The notes below the pieces were generated by a model. The model did no database searches. It was not told the origin of the DNA and saw only the letters and a list, made by a program, of their open reading frames with translations. Positions 36,604 to 49,700 of a stretch of 64,000 bases of DNA are shown here, piece after piece (position 1 is the stretch's first letter; every line of letters begins with the position of its first letter). The DNA is taken from positions 6,396,874 through 6,460,873 of the forward strand of contig CM012953.1 of NCBI GenBank assembly GCA_000181795.3. Reading direction: 5' to 3'. Origin of the DNA: Trichinella spiralis (lineage: Eukaryota > Nematoda > Enoplea > Trichinellida > Trichinellidae). Both the position numbers and the translations under genes were made by a program.

Positions 36604-37285
36604 TATGTCGTCGGCTCACTGTAGTGGAATGGAGTGGAGTGGCATATTCTGTCAATGCTCGCTTGTACACTACTCACGTACCACGGTTTGTGGATGCTCT
36701 TTTGTCGGCAATTTATTTTCTTTTTATTTTAATTTAATTTTATTTTATTTAATTTATAATTGTTCTTTTCTTTCTTTCTTTCTTTCTTTCTTTTTTCTTT
36801 CTTCTACTATTTGGCGCAAAAAGTGTAAATGGAAAAGAAAAACAACTGCTGGCGACGAAACAAACTGTGTGTTTTTATTCTTATTGCGTTCTGCAGATCC
36901 TATTCTTTATTACTATTACGATTATTATTACTATTATTATCATTATTATTGTTTTGTTTGTTGTTCAACTGTGAAGTGGCGCTTTGATTCGCAAAGTGCC
37001 ATCTTCTTATAGTAAAAATATGATTAATTTGCATTTTTGTTTGTTTGTTTGCACATAAATATGACGGTATACAGAATTTTGCAGACCGTCCCGAAGCTAT
37101 TGTGTTTGAATTGTGTTTGTCAATTTTTAATCGGTGATTTATTTAATCGGTTGTTGAAGAGAGAAGCTGCAACTGTGTGCGTGCAACAGAAAGCAAAAAG
37201 GTGTGTGTGTCAAGAATAGAATTTATATATATAAGTGGGAGAGAAAGAGAAGAAGTACGATTGTTGTTAGTTAGTTAGTTAGCTG
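36604..37285. other. NAA15-arfaptin intergenic region with simple repeats
   Basis: About 680 bp holding a (CTTT)n run at about 36770-36801 and an interrupted (ATT)n run at about 36905-36952. It also contains a GT-rich tract at 37200-37210 and GTTA repeats (about 37264-37281) directly before the arfaptin start. No gene seen. Confidence 0.6.
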
Positions 37286-38534
37286 ATGATGTTAGCCGAT
37301 GAGAAAGATTTGGATGGTTATGATTCTTTTCTGAATCGGTCCCCTCCGCCGTCATTGGAAACGTCGACCAGTCGTCAATTGCAGATGGTCGGTTCAGATC
37401 GACTGATGGTGGTTCCACCAGGTACGGATGTTTGTTTGTTTGTTGAATGCTTTGGAATATGGTAGAAAGCATTCCAGATGAGACGTCGGCAGCGTACGGT
37501 ACGTCGGCCGGCATTGGCGTCGAACGTCAGCTGTCGACGATGGGAGCCCAGGAGAAGCTGGAAGCGATCAAAAGTTGGGGATGTTCGACGTACAAGGTGG
37601 TCAGACAGGCGTTGGCTGAAAAGATGGGCAAAAGTGCTCGCACGGTCGATTCAGGGGTCGAAGCGAAAATCGACTCGCTGCGCTCGTTGCAGCATCAGTA
37701 CAGTCAGCTGTTGGCTTTGTCTCGAACACTGCTCGGTCAGCTGAGGCCTGTTCAACAGACCCAGATGAAATTGGCCGACCAATTTGCGACGCTTGCCGAC
37801 GTTGAACCGCACATTCGGGTTTGATCTATGCAAATTCATTATCATCATACTAATTATTATTTTTTTTAATATTCGACGATTGTTTTTGAAGACAGATTAT
37901 TTGAATAATGCGCAGTTGTTGCGTGAATTTGCCGCGAACGGTGAAAAATTGTTGGCAGCGTTGAAATTTTTCTCATCCAACATCAACACGCTGTGCAATA
38001 CAACAATCGAAGATACCATGTTGACGGTGCGGCATTTCGAGATGGCTAGGTGTGTGTGTGTGTGTCTGTGATCAATTCATATTTCTCTGCTTCACTTCCA
38101 CTACTATATATGCGCATATGTAGGCTTGAATACGACGCGTATCGTAACGATTTAGAAGAATTGAAACAGATGACCGTCAGACCGTTGGATTTTGCGTCGA
38201 AATTGTTGGAAGCGGAACAACAATACGCCAAGCATCAGGCAAAGTACGAACAACTCCGTTCGGATGTGGAAATTAAAATGCAACTGCTGGCCGAGAACAA
38301 GGTGAATCGAATAATGGTGGAGGGAATTTTTGAAATATTTGCAAAACTTCTTTGATTTTCCAGGTTAAAGTTATGAAAAAGCAACTGCTGCTGTTCCAGA
38401 ATACAGTTGCTGCATATTTTTGTGGCAATCGCGAAGCTTTGGAAATGGGTTTGAAGCAATTTTCCATAGCAACGGTCAGAACAGCAGGGTTTCCGACGAC
38501 GACGACGACGACACTACCGCAACAACCACAGTGA
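37286..38534 (+). CDS. ARFIP: Arfaptin (AH/BAR-domain protein, 331 aa, 5 exons)
   Basis: A trans-Golgi/secretory-granule membrane-curvature protein that binds Arf1, Arl1 and Rac through its crescent-shaped AH (BAR-like) dimer. Exons: 37286-37421, 37466-37818, 37892-38049, 38124-38301, 38364-38534; introns are 44-74 bp, the first unusually short at 44 bp. Two ATG codons lie in tandem at 37286 and 37289. The N-terminal 80 residues are a low-complexity linker. The AH domain (about 82-320) keeps near-invariant arfaptin blocks: [16 protein letters not shown] in the form [47 protein letters not shown] and [18 protein letters not shown]. The C-terminus is short and ends in a Thr run (ACG repeats at about 38498-38513) and QQPQ. 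Human ARFIP2 has 341 residues. The last codons and 3' flank are repeated in inverted orientation at 38977-39207. Confidence 0.95.
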
Positions 38535-38831
38535 TGATTGATTGGTGATCATTTTTGCTTGCTTCACTTTTTCAGAAATCCAATGGAAAGCAATTTCTTC
38601 TGTTTTCATCGATCGCTGTTGTCTCGGTTTTATTCCTTTTTACTTTTGGTGCAATTTTTGTTCATACAGTATATATATATAATTGTAATAAGCATTCCAT
38701 TTGCATTTTTTAAAATTGTTTTATCGTGGGCTCTCTTCTTTTCTCGTCTAGTCAAAGAGGATTGTTGTTATTTTTTTTGTTCTTCATTTTTCATTGTTTT
38801 CGTCATTTTTTCATCTTAAAATTATTATTTT

Positions 38832-38898
<67 letters not shown>

Positions 38899-39207
38899 GA
38901 AGATGTAAGTTTAAAAAAGTAAAAATTTATCGACAAAATGCGAACAAATTTAATTCAACTGTTGTAATTGTTGTTGGCGAGACAGGAAGAGAGCGCGCGA
39001 TAAAACAATTTTAAAAAATGCAAATGGAATGGGTATTACAATTATATATATATACTGTGTGAGCAAAAATTGCACCAAAAGTAAAAAGGAATAAAACCGA
39101 GACAACAGCGATCGATGGAAAACAGAAGAAATTGCTTTTTTATTTGTATTTTTGAAAAAGTGAAGCAAGCGCAAAAATGAACACAATCAACTCATCACTG
39201 TGGTTGT
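38521..39207. repeat. Long inverted repeat (fold-back) of the arfaptin 3' end
   Basis: The left arm is about 38521-38750 and the right arm about 38977-39207. On the minus strand the right arm repeats the end of the arfaptin frame (ACAACCACAGTGATGA) and about 215 bp of its 3' flank, with a handful of substitutions and small indels. The about 225-bp loop holds a (TA)n tract and a short sequence (38931-38976) that is repeated directly at 39845-39891, where it abuts the TIMM8 stop. The right arm ends at a run of ten N. Confidence 0.9.
38838..38892. repeat. (TA)n microsatellite
   Basis: A pure TA dinucleotide run of more than 50 bp in the arfaptin-TIMM8 3' intergenic sequence. A second copy is at 39722-39786. 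Confidence 0.95.
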
Positions 39208-39217
39208 NNNNNNNNNN
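39208..39217. other. Assembly gap (10 N)
   Basis: Ten consecutive N, a placeholder gap placed exactly at the end of the fold-back right arm. Confidence 1.
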
Positions 39218-39665
39218 GGCCAGGAAGGGGGGGAGGAATTCCTATTATGGGTCTCTGTCCGGTGTGGTGGGTGGTATGCCCTTCCAAATTGTTCGCAAGC
39301 CACCCGGGTCGCCCCAGAAAGCCAAAAAAACAGCCGCCCTCCCTTTTTGATATGGGACACCCACTTATCAAATTTCCCCCCGGTGCAAAGGGTCTTAGGA
39401 AACCAAATCCCCACCGCCAACATATTATACTCCCCGGTCAGGCATGTCGCCCGCCATCTTGTTGTATATGTGCATCGGTGTAAGCGCGCGCTCGAAACCT
39501 GACGAACAACTTCGCACTCGCACCACCCACCTGCGTCGATCGATTGACCGCCGCCCGCACGCTATTCATCCACCGCCTACACGATCGATCGATGACTCTC
39601 GCAGTCTGTTTTATCCCCTACCTCAACAAACAATGCAGTCGGTTAAATGGGTTCGCACGCTTCCG
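39218..39665 (+). other. Noisy inverted copy of the TIMM8 locus, probable uncorrected-read artefact
   Basis: GC-rich sequence unlike its surroundings. It aligns along most of its length with the minus strand of about 39848-40178 (TIMM8 and its 3' flank), with dense substitutions and homopolymer indels. Islands of agreement occur in the right order: GCAAAGGGTCTTAGGAAACC against GCAAAAGTTCTTGGAAACC, then CCGCCAACATATT against CGCCAACAATTT. Next is the exact block TATGTGCATCGGTG, then CTCGAAACCTGACGAACAAC against CTCGAAACTTGACGAAAAAA. After the stop it continues TCAACAAACAATGC against ACAACAACAATT. A natural pseudogene would be less biased toward homopolymer errors, so a sequencing or assembly artefact is preferred. 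Confidence 0.7.
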
Positions 39666-39719
39666 GCCTTCTTTTAAAAACACACACCTTTCTTTTGTTT
39701 GTTTTTCTCACCGCGCGAT

Positions 39720-39721
<2 letters not shown>

Positions 39722-39786
<65 letters not shown>
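39722..39786. repeat. (TA)n microsatellite, second copy
   Basis: A pure TA run of about 65 bp, flanked on the right by sequence matching that right of the run at 38838-38892. It is part of the duplicated arfaptin-TIMM8 intergenic region. Confidence 0.95.
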
Positions 39787-39792
<6 letters not shown>

Positions 39793-39893
39793 GATGATCG
39801 TGGTATAAAAAACAAAAAAAAGTAAAGTGTAATTTTAAAAAAGTCGACAAAATGCGAACAAATTTAATTCAACTGTTGTAATTGTTGTTGTTG

Positions 39894-40178
39894 TTACGGA
39901 TTATCACCGGTTGCGAGATTCTTCGACTGTTCTTGGAGTCGTTGGATGATCAGCGTGCTGCCGTCGATTAGTCGATTGACGCAGTTGGTGATGCAAGTGG
40001 AAGTTTTTTCGTCAAGTTTCGAGCCCGGCTTATCACCGATGCACATATCCCAACAGTTGCCGGTCAACATGCTGACCAGGTATTGAAATTGTTGGCGTTG
40101 TGATTCGGTTTCCAAGAACTTTTGCAACTGCGGATCAATTGATGAATTGCTGTTCCCTTTCAACAGGTCGTCGTCCAT
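39894..40178 (-). CDS. TIMM8: TIMM8, small Tim chaperone of the mitochondrial intermembrane space (94 aa)
   Basis: A member of the zf-Tim10_DDP family. With Tim13 it forms a hexamer that carries hydrophobic precursors across the intermembrane space to the inner membrane. The twin CX3C motif is present as CWDMC (about 43-47) and CITNC (about 63-67), 15 residues apart, and oxidised pairs are expected. The stretch between them, DKPGSKLDEKTSTC, and the downstream NCVNRLIDGS plus amphipathic helix are TIMM8-type rather than Tim9, Tim10 or Tim13. Full length is 94 codons (family about 90-97) in one exon; ATG is at 40178 and TAA at 39894. The gene is convergent with arfaptin. A damaged inverted copy of this locus lies just downstream. 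Confidence 0.93.
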   Translation of the reverse strand: MDDDLLKGNSNSSIDPQLQKFLETESQRQQFQYLVSMLTGNCWDMCIGDKPGSKLDEKTSTCITNCVNRLIDGSTLIIQRLQEQSKNLATGDNP

Positions 40179-40577
40179 TATTATGCTTCTGAGACCACTG
40201 AATGACTAGAAAACATAAGAAAAGCAAAACAACAACAACAGTAATAACAATAATAATAATAATAATAATAATGCTCATCGTAACAACAAACAACAAGTAA
40301 TAAATAAATAAAATATGCCTTTACAAGCTTTTGTGGATGTGTCATAGAAACAATAAACCACGTCTGTGTATGTTCACAAACAAAGGTGAAAGCAAAATTA
40401 TTTATTATTTATTGCTTTTCCAAGACAACAAACAGCGCTCTAAGAGAAAATCTAAGCTCTAGACTTCTTTCTCTGTCTGTCTGTCTCTTTCTGCCTGTCC
40501 ATATACTGACTGTAATGGAATAAGAAGAAGAAGAAGGAGAAAACAAACAATGCTAATAGAAATGCTGTTGTTGTTGT
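40179..40577. other. TIMM8-CLOCK intergenic region
   Basis: About 400 bp containing the TIMM8 5' flank, a (TAA)n run at about 40240-40273, CTGT repeats near 40475-40490 and the CLOCK 3' UTR. No other gene seen. Confidence 0.55.
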
Positions 40578-43274
40578 TCAAGAGTGATGGTGATGAGCAC
40601 GAAAATGCGCCCAGTCTGGTGCCGCTGCCGGTGGTTGTGGCTGGTGAAAAGCGGCAATAGCTGCGGCACCGTGCGTGGAAATCAAGTGTGGCACGGCCCC
40701 GGCACCGGGCAAGTTGCGGCTGTTCGGTGTCGTCGTCGCACCCAACGACATGTAGAGACGAGTTTGCAGCAGTTGCAGTTCGGTCTGATATTGGGTGATT
40801 TGTTCCTGCAAGCTGCTCTGACGGTGCATCAGCTGTTCACAGAGCAACCGCTCTTCATCCGCATTCAATTCCACCAGACCACAATCGTCCGCATACTGTA
40901 AAATAGAATATGCTGGGATGTGTGAAAGGGACAAAAGAGACAAAAAGTTCGCTGTGAACTTTTGTATTCATTACATTTGGTTGCGGATCGGCTTTTCTGA
41001 AACCGAAATCGGCAAATGCTGCAGCAGCAGCAGCAGCAGCAGAAGCTGCACTAGCAGTGCAGCAACGATCATCCAGCAACGGAGAATGTTCGATCGATAC
41101 CCCAGGCTGAGGTCTCAGCACTTGGGGCACGGCCAGTCGTGAACATGAATTATCCACCGAATTGTCTGAAACTGTCGCTTCTGAAATTTACGTTTCAAAT
41201 AACCGAACACAAGCGAAAAAATATCTCTTTTAGCAGCTCACTTGAAGAAGAAGAAGCATTTCGAACCGATAATGCGGACTTGCAATCCTCTGATTCTTTG
41301 CTTAAACAAAAATGAAAATATAAGTTTTGCATAATTGTTTTAAAACATTTCGCTACAACCTCACAACCAAACTAACGCACAGTACGGAACTGTTCGACGA
41401 TAGAACAGTACAACGGCTTTCTATGTAAATCCAGCTGCCGCATTTAATTTGAAATCGGTACGGCTTCATCAGAACTTCTTTTGTATGCATAACTACAACA
41501 ATGAAAACATATGAATTGACTAAATTAAATGTATATGAGAAAAAAAAAGTTCCCTCACGAGTTTCATGATCTGCACTGATCTGTTCCAAATCATCTGCAT
41601 GATAATAATCGTAACCGGAACAGCCAACAATTTCAAATGGAGTATAACCGGTGATTTTTATTCCACTTGAATGTCATTTCAAAAAATACTGCGTTATTTT
41701 TAGCATTGAATTCTTAATATTTTGAAATAAATGTATAATATGTTAATATAATTATTCTAATAATTCAACTTGACAAACTATTTAATAAAAGCAAATGCTT
41801 CGAAGAATGCTTACAATAAAAACACTGTGACCAATTTATTTATACATGATAACCTGATAACCTATTTTCGTACTTTTTTTAATTCTAAAACGTGACCAAG
41901 TTTTTCACAATAAGTTTTGTAAAATTGTAGACATTTTTTTCGAAACAATACAAAGCTCTCAATAAAGTTCTTCACAATGTGAAATATACTTTTAACATTC
42001 TCAAAATTTCATCTATTTATTTATAAAAATGAAAAAAAATTAACACACCAAATATTAATGATGTGAAAATAATATATAGAAAAGAAAACAAAACAAAAAA
42101 AGCAATTAAATTCCTCACTTTTCATCAATGCATAAAAATTTCCACTCGGTGTTGAATTTGCAAGCAAATTCGCAGACGGATTTCAACTGTGGCAGAGGAA
42201 TGCTGACGTCATGAAACAGTGGCATGCACACGCAACAATACAAATATTCGCCTTCACAATTTTCCTCAAATTCTGGAAAAGCACCTGAAATTTTGAGCAG
42301 ACATTCCAAACAGTTGGTGTATTGGAAATAATTATTCATATATTTGTCACATTCTCACTTTTTCGCACCACCAGTCCAGAAACTTTGCATCGCATCCACA
42401 CTTCTGTATCGTCAATAAAATTCCAGTAAAAAGAAAATATTTCTTAAAATAATAAATTCCATTTTTCACAACTTTGAACAAATAAAATAAATTTACTTTC
42501 AGTAACATTGGCTGAAGTTAAACGTTCTTTCATGAAGCTTTTGAAAGAAACTACACTCATCTGGTCGACAATGTCAATCAAGGTGATACCTTCTTGATAA
42601 CCCTATTTGTGATTAATCTTATGGAAATAGTTTTCAAAATTTAACTAGCTAACATACCTTGCGCAAGCTTCTCAAAGGAGAATCTGAGGCATAGAGCACC
42701 TGTCCCGTCTCGGATGTGATCATCAAAAACATGCTCACCGACTTCTGCAACATCAAAAAGCACTCGTTCAAAGATGTCGTGCCTCTATTGTACCCTCCGC
42801 TCGTTCCGGATGTTGATTCCGAACTGCTAAATTGAACTAAACCAGAATATGTACAGATAATAAAATTAGATCAAGCTAATACAATAAAATACAATACAAT
42901 TCTGTTTTTGCAAATAAGCTATCGTCTGTCGCAAGACGTTCGATTTATCCAACTTTCTACCGTCAGAACATACAATGCTAGCTAATTCTGTTATAATAGT
43001 ATTGAACGTATCTCGACGACGTTTCTCGCTCAAATTTCGTGACTGCCTAAAAATTACACAATAAACACCAATGAATCAGAAGGCACGTCAAGTTAAAAAA
43101 ACGGTAAACCAATTGAATAGGTTACCATAATGAAACTGGATTTTTAATAAATTTTAGCAAATAAATGGTTAAATATAAATAAAACGCCAAAAATAATGCC
43201 GAAAATATTAAATTTCAAACCAAGTACCATAAAAATATCATTTACCTCTTTGATTCGGATATTTCGTGTGCCAT
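40578..43274 (-). CDS. CLOCK: CLOCK-type bHLH-PAS transcription factor (498 aa, 11 exons)
   Basis: Exons in transcription order: 43274-43246, 43046-42898, 42836-42658, 42602-42497, 42403-42359, 42284-42119, 41665-41559, 41492-41360, 41300-41242, 41180-40975, 40895-40578. Phases agree throughout. The bHLH (about residues 10-58) reads [14 protein letters not shown], then [15 protein letters not shown], as in CLOCK/NPAS2. PAS-A is about 75-155. PAS-B (about 210-305) is very CLOCK-like: [46 protein letters not shown] and LVVS. After a Ser/Ala linker with a poly-Ala run (GCA repeats, about 41016-41042), the last exon has a helix, [20 protein letters not shown] onward, matching the C-terminal coiled coil of CLOCK (vertebrate exon 19 region). 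The tail is His/Pro/Ala-rich. In animals CLOCK pairs with BMAL/CYCLE on E-boxes. The protein lacks the long glutamine-rich activation domain of insect and vertebrate forms. Confidence 0.92.
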
Positions 43275-44080
43275 TTCCTTTTAATTAAATAATTAACAAA
43301 TCAGTACTCTGTAAAAACCACTAACAGATTTCAGTCCACTAGATATTATGCATCATCACATGTTAATTTAAAAAAACATTGTGAAATATCACGAAATTTT
43401 TACTGAACATTTCAGTTCAAAGGAGCTGTCAAAAAAGTTGTCGAGAAAGTCCCCTGCGATATTTTGATTGTCAAGTTCATTTTTCTACTGTAAGTTTCGT
43501 CATTTGCTATATTTTCGAAATGAAAAGCTTATTGATATATGTTATTGTGAAAATTAATGTTTAAAATTAGTCAACTTCTTTTGAGAAATTGAACTATTAT
43601 TTTTCTATTTACAAAATATCTCAATTTCATTTAACAAGATAAGACGAACAAAGGATAAAACAAAGTAGTATATGAAAATTTAAGAATTCAGTCATCATCA
43701 TACAGTTCTTAATGATTTTTCCAAATGGAATTCATGTGGTTTTGTAAAGTGCTGTGAATTTAAACTGTTCACCGTAAAATTTGATTTGCGTACTTATGAA
43801 TTTTACAAATTAATTTAATAAAGTGTGTATATAGTGCATTTTTATATAAATAAATGATAAAAATATTGCTCATTGCAAAAATATTTATATAAAACTTTTT
43901 AAAATCAAACAAGCTAATCGTGACTCCTTTTGTTTTTATTGTTTCAAATGTGGAATACTGTATTTATCTGTTTTGCCATAACTTTATTCATGAGTAATCT
44001 GTATGACATACTTTATTTCATGATACAGTAGCACTAAGATGTTTGCTGAACTGTTCATAAGTGTTTTGGGGTAAGAAAAT
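43275..44080. promoter_or_regulatory. Divergent promoter region between CLOCK and PRPS
   Basis: About 806 bp separate the two start codons, which face away from each other, so both core promoters and 5' UTRs must lie here. It is AT-rich; no canonical CACGTG E-box was noticed by eye. Assignment is by position only. Confidence 0.45.
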
Positions 44081-45738
<1,658 letters not shown>

Positions 45739-46720
45739 TTATGACTGATGATGAAGCATTGAATGCAGAAATTTGATTTTGAACTTTTGAAAATGCATAA
45801 AGTGCAGTTATTTTCATTTTGAATAAAAGTTAAAACATAAAATAACTGAGTGGAAGAATAACGAATTATGCCGAAGTCGGTTTTCTGTTTGTGTTGGATC
45901 TTTGCACGGCGATCCATTCTTTTGACATGTCAGCACTGCTGAGCAGAGTATTTTAAATTATAATTTTCTTGTTCGCATAGCATATCACGATTTGCTTTAC
46001 CAGAATTTTGATATGATCAATTGTTGTTCGAGCTGTCATAACATAAACATTCTCAAAACGATCTATTTCTGTTTTCGTTTTTCATTGTTACCATGAAAAT
46101 ATTTTCTTCCATTGTTAATTTTTGAAAGTTTTAAATATTTTTCTTTCTTAATTTATTTATTATTTGCTTGAAATGTTTTTGAAGCTTTCATGTTTCCCAT
46201 TAAGAAACCGAACTAAGCTGCCATTTTTCACGCTTTGCTGCGTGTATCACGAATGCAGTTACAATAATACAGTAATGGTGAAATTCAAGTAATGACAAAA
46301 GTATTTATGACAAGAGCTTATCATCTTTTATTTATTGTGCTTCATTTTTCTGTACTTTTTGCTTCTCTGTTTGTATAGTATTATTAGATCTTTTATAAAA
46401 CATTGAAAATATTTGATTTTATTAATAAATTTTAGCTACGGCATGCAGATGATAAATAACGCTTTTCTTGTTTTTACTTTATTATCAGTTTTTATCATTT
46501 TTCCTTCAATTTTAGCACATTAAGAATAAATAACCTTTTATTTTTCAACAGAAACATTTGTTTAACGGTAATGATTTATTCAACTTTACTAAAATGCTAC
46601 ACTCTTCTTATAATGTCGAACTTAAAAAAATAAGTAATGTGTTATTATATTATGTTATATTATATTATATTATATTATACTGCACTGAATAATTAATATA
46701 AACAAATAAAGTGCTGGAAC
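45739..46720. other. PRPS-POGLUT intergenic region
   Basis: About 980 bp of AT-rich DNA with an imperfect (TATAT)n run at about 46645-46680. It contains the PRPS 3' UTR (GAATAAAA near 45822) and the POGLUT promoter. No other gene was seen. Confidence 0.5.
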
Positions 46721-49700
46721 ATGAAATTAAGTAACAAGAAAAGTCTTGAGCACTACAGTAAACCAAAACTGCGGTTTTCTATTTATATGATGTGTAAAAA
46801 TATGATTACATATTGCTTTGTATTGATTGTTTTTTCAATGCTTAAAGTAATTAATTCTGATCTCGCATCTGTTGCTGTTTATGGTGATGGAATTCGATTT
46901 CCATCATTATCGTTGCCTCTTCGACACATATTTTTGCAATTAGTGGATGAAAATGGACAAAAGTGAGCATTTTATAAAGTGAAGAAGAATTAAAATTTCA
47001 CAATTTAATTTCAGCATCACAAAATCAGTGGATTCAAATCTATTCCGCATTTTACCATCTTCGTCAGATTCAAATTGTGTGGTTCACGATCGTCTTATTG
47101 ATTGTTATGATGGGACATATATATATCTTTTCGATATTCAGGCTTCTTGTGCAAATTTAGCTATAGATATTCAATCGACTACAGGAAAATCGTTATTAAA
47201 TCCATTACTTTTAGAAGGTTAGTTTTTCTACATTTCAGCCATAATTTAATTGGCATTGAAAAATATAGTATAAGTCAGCAGTTATTCAGTTTCTATAGTA
47301 GTATGATTTTGTATGTTTCGTATTGCGTAATATTGTAATATTATGTGAAATATGGAAACGAACATCTTATCGTATTACTGAAAAGTAAGTTAAATTTCTG
47401 TATTCTACAATAAATGTGCATTAATAAAATATCTGGGAATACTTGTGCAACGTTATTCATAAATGTGTATTTGGAAGTTCCTCACTTGATAAAGATTGGT
47501 TTTATAATGGTATGTACTGTAAACTTGAGTGCATGTATGAACGCGCGTAACTATAGTAAGTTTTATTAACATGTATATTACTGGCTCACCAAAATGAAGT
47601 TTTGCTTTTTTTATTCGAACATTGCTATTTACAAAATATGAATCTTTATACAGGCAGCTAACATAATAAATTTATGTATGGAATAACAGATGCGTGTGAA
47701 AAATGTCTTCTTAATTGTAAATTGAAGTGTAAAAATAAAAATACAGCGAAAACTATAGGTTGCTGCGGTTATAAGCTCGTAATTAATGTCCATTTTATTA
47801 TTGTTATCTGAAATAAAAAGTGATAAATCAAATAACTCGTTTTCAAATAGAAGTCTAAAATCATTTTCTTGTAAACCAGAATGATATTTGCTTTGCTTTT
47901 TTGATTCATGCTTGCTATTATGCTTTTAGCATTTTTTGTAGGTTTCTTTAGTTGATGATTTTGAAATTATTCAGAAATTATAAACTGATCAAAAGTTCAA
48001 GTTGTTGCTAATTCAAAGTAACCATTAAGCATAGAATTGTAATTTGGTTTTTAAATTAAAAAACTTTTAAAGATTATTTTACATTTAAGTATTAATTTTG
48101 TTAAAGTATTTTAAATATTTTGAGTAGTTATTATATCCGCTGTATTTATTATATTTGTGTGGTAGTATTTGATATTTTTTGGGTTAGGAAGTAATGGAAG
48201 TGGGCACGTCTTTTTTTCATTTTATAGGACCACTACATCCAGAACAGTGCGAATGCCCCATACCAATAGAAGAATGGTTTGTGAAAGCTAAATGTGAAGA
48301 ATTTGCAGATCTGTTATCTTCACTGAATGAATCCTTTCTTCAGTGGAATAAAGGTGCTATAGAAATTACAAAAGTATTGGAAGAAGCCTATTCAATGTGG
48401 GGTGTGCATAACCGTTCCCACAGTTATGTGCACTACAAAATTAGAGATAACATTGTATGATTTAGAATAGTTTTGATAATTGATTATAGTTTGAATAATA
48501 ATACTAATAATTAGAGTCAAATATAAAAATGAAATTCTGAATTTAAGGAAAAGTAAAAGTTGACTCATTATTTGATCTATAAATTTGTCGCATTATTAAT
48601 TATTAATGCACTTGTTTTACTCTATGCTGAAAAATAATCTAAATATTATTATGTTGGGAAAAGTTTATTATTATTATTGGGTTTTTTATTGCTTTATTTT
48701 AATGTTTAATAGCTAAAAAATAAATTTAAATGAATGTTAAAGTCTAATGTACAATGTAATGCGTGTTAATCTTCTATTTGCTTATATATACGTTTGAATT
48801 TTAATGTGTTTATGCCAAAGTTTAAAGTTATCAAATAAATTAACAAATGTAAATCAAAAATTTCTAGATTTTTCGACAAACTTTTGGTGAATACTGCGAT
48901 TTCAAAATGTTTTCTGACGAAATGTTAGTGTCCATTAGTCGTAAAGTAAGAAAAGAGTTGCCGATCATTCATCAGTTGGACTCATCCTTTTCAAACATTT
49001 ATTATTTAGTTTATTTTACCAGATATGGATTTTTTATTAAACTTGGGTGATTGGCCATTAATGACAATGAACCATTTGAAGGTAGTTTCACCTCTACCAA
49101 TTTTAAGTTGGTGCGGATCAAACAACTCTTTGGATATTGTCCTTCCTACTTACGAAATGATGCATTCAATTTTGAGAAAAGGTGCAGACAATATTTTTGT
49201 TGCTCAAGGATGGCGTAGCATTTCATGGGAAGAGAAAGAAAATAAAGCATTTTGGCGAGGTCGTGATTCATCAAAAGAAAGACTTCTTTTGGTTAACATT
49301 TCTAGAAAATACCCTGATCTATTGGATGCGAAGTTGACGCATTTCTTTTTCTTCACTGATAAAGTGGATGTTTATGGGCCGCCAGTTCACAACATAGCTA
49401 TGCCGAAATTTTTTGAAGTAATTTTAAAAATTTGTAATATTTTTTATTAAACTTACATTGTAAAATAACATATATGTATATGTATATGCATAGTAGTATA
49501 TTTTATAACTGCTGTTTATCTTGTTGGTGAAATTATTAAACAATTAATTTTTGACAGCAATTAATAGTTCGTTTAAAGGCTATAGGTTTTAAGTAATATG
49601 TATTTAGTTTAAATATCAAATCTCAGTTGATGGTACGGTCGCTGCTTATCGACTTATGTATTTGCTTGCCGGAAACAGTATTATATTGAAGCAAGATTCA

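Noticed and set aside
38521-39207. Large palindrome as a functional hairpin, cruciform or regulatory structure
   Set aside because: The arms include the arfaptin stop codon and abut a gap and a noisy TIMM8 copy, so an assembly error explains it better.
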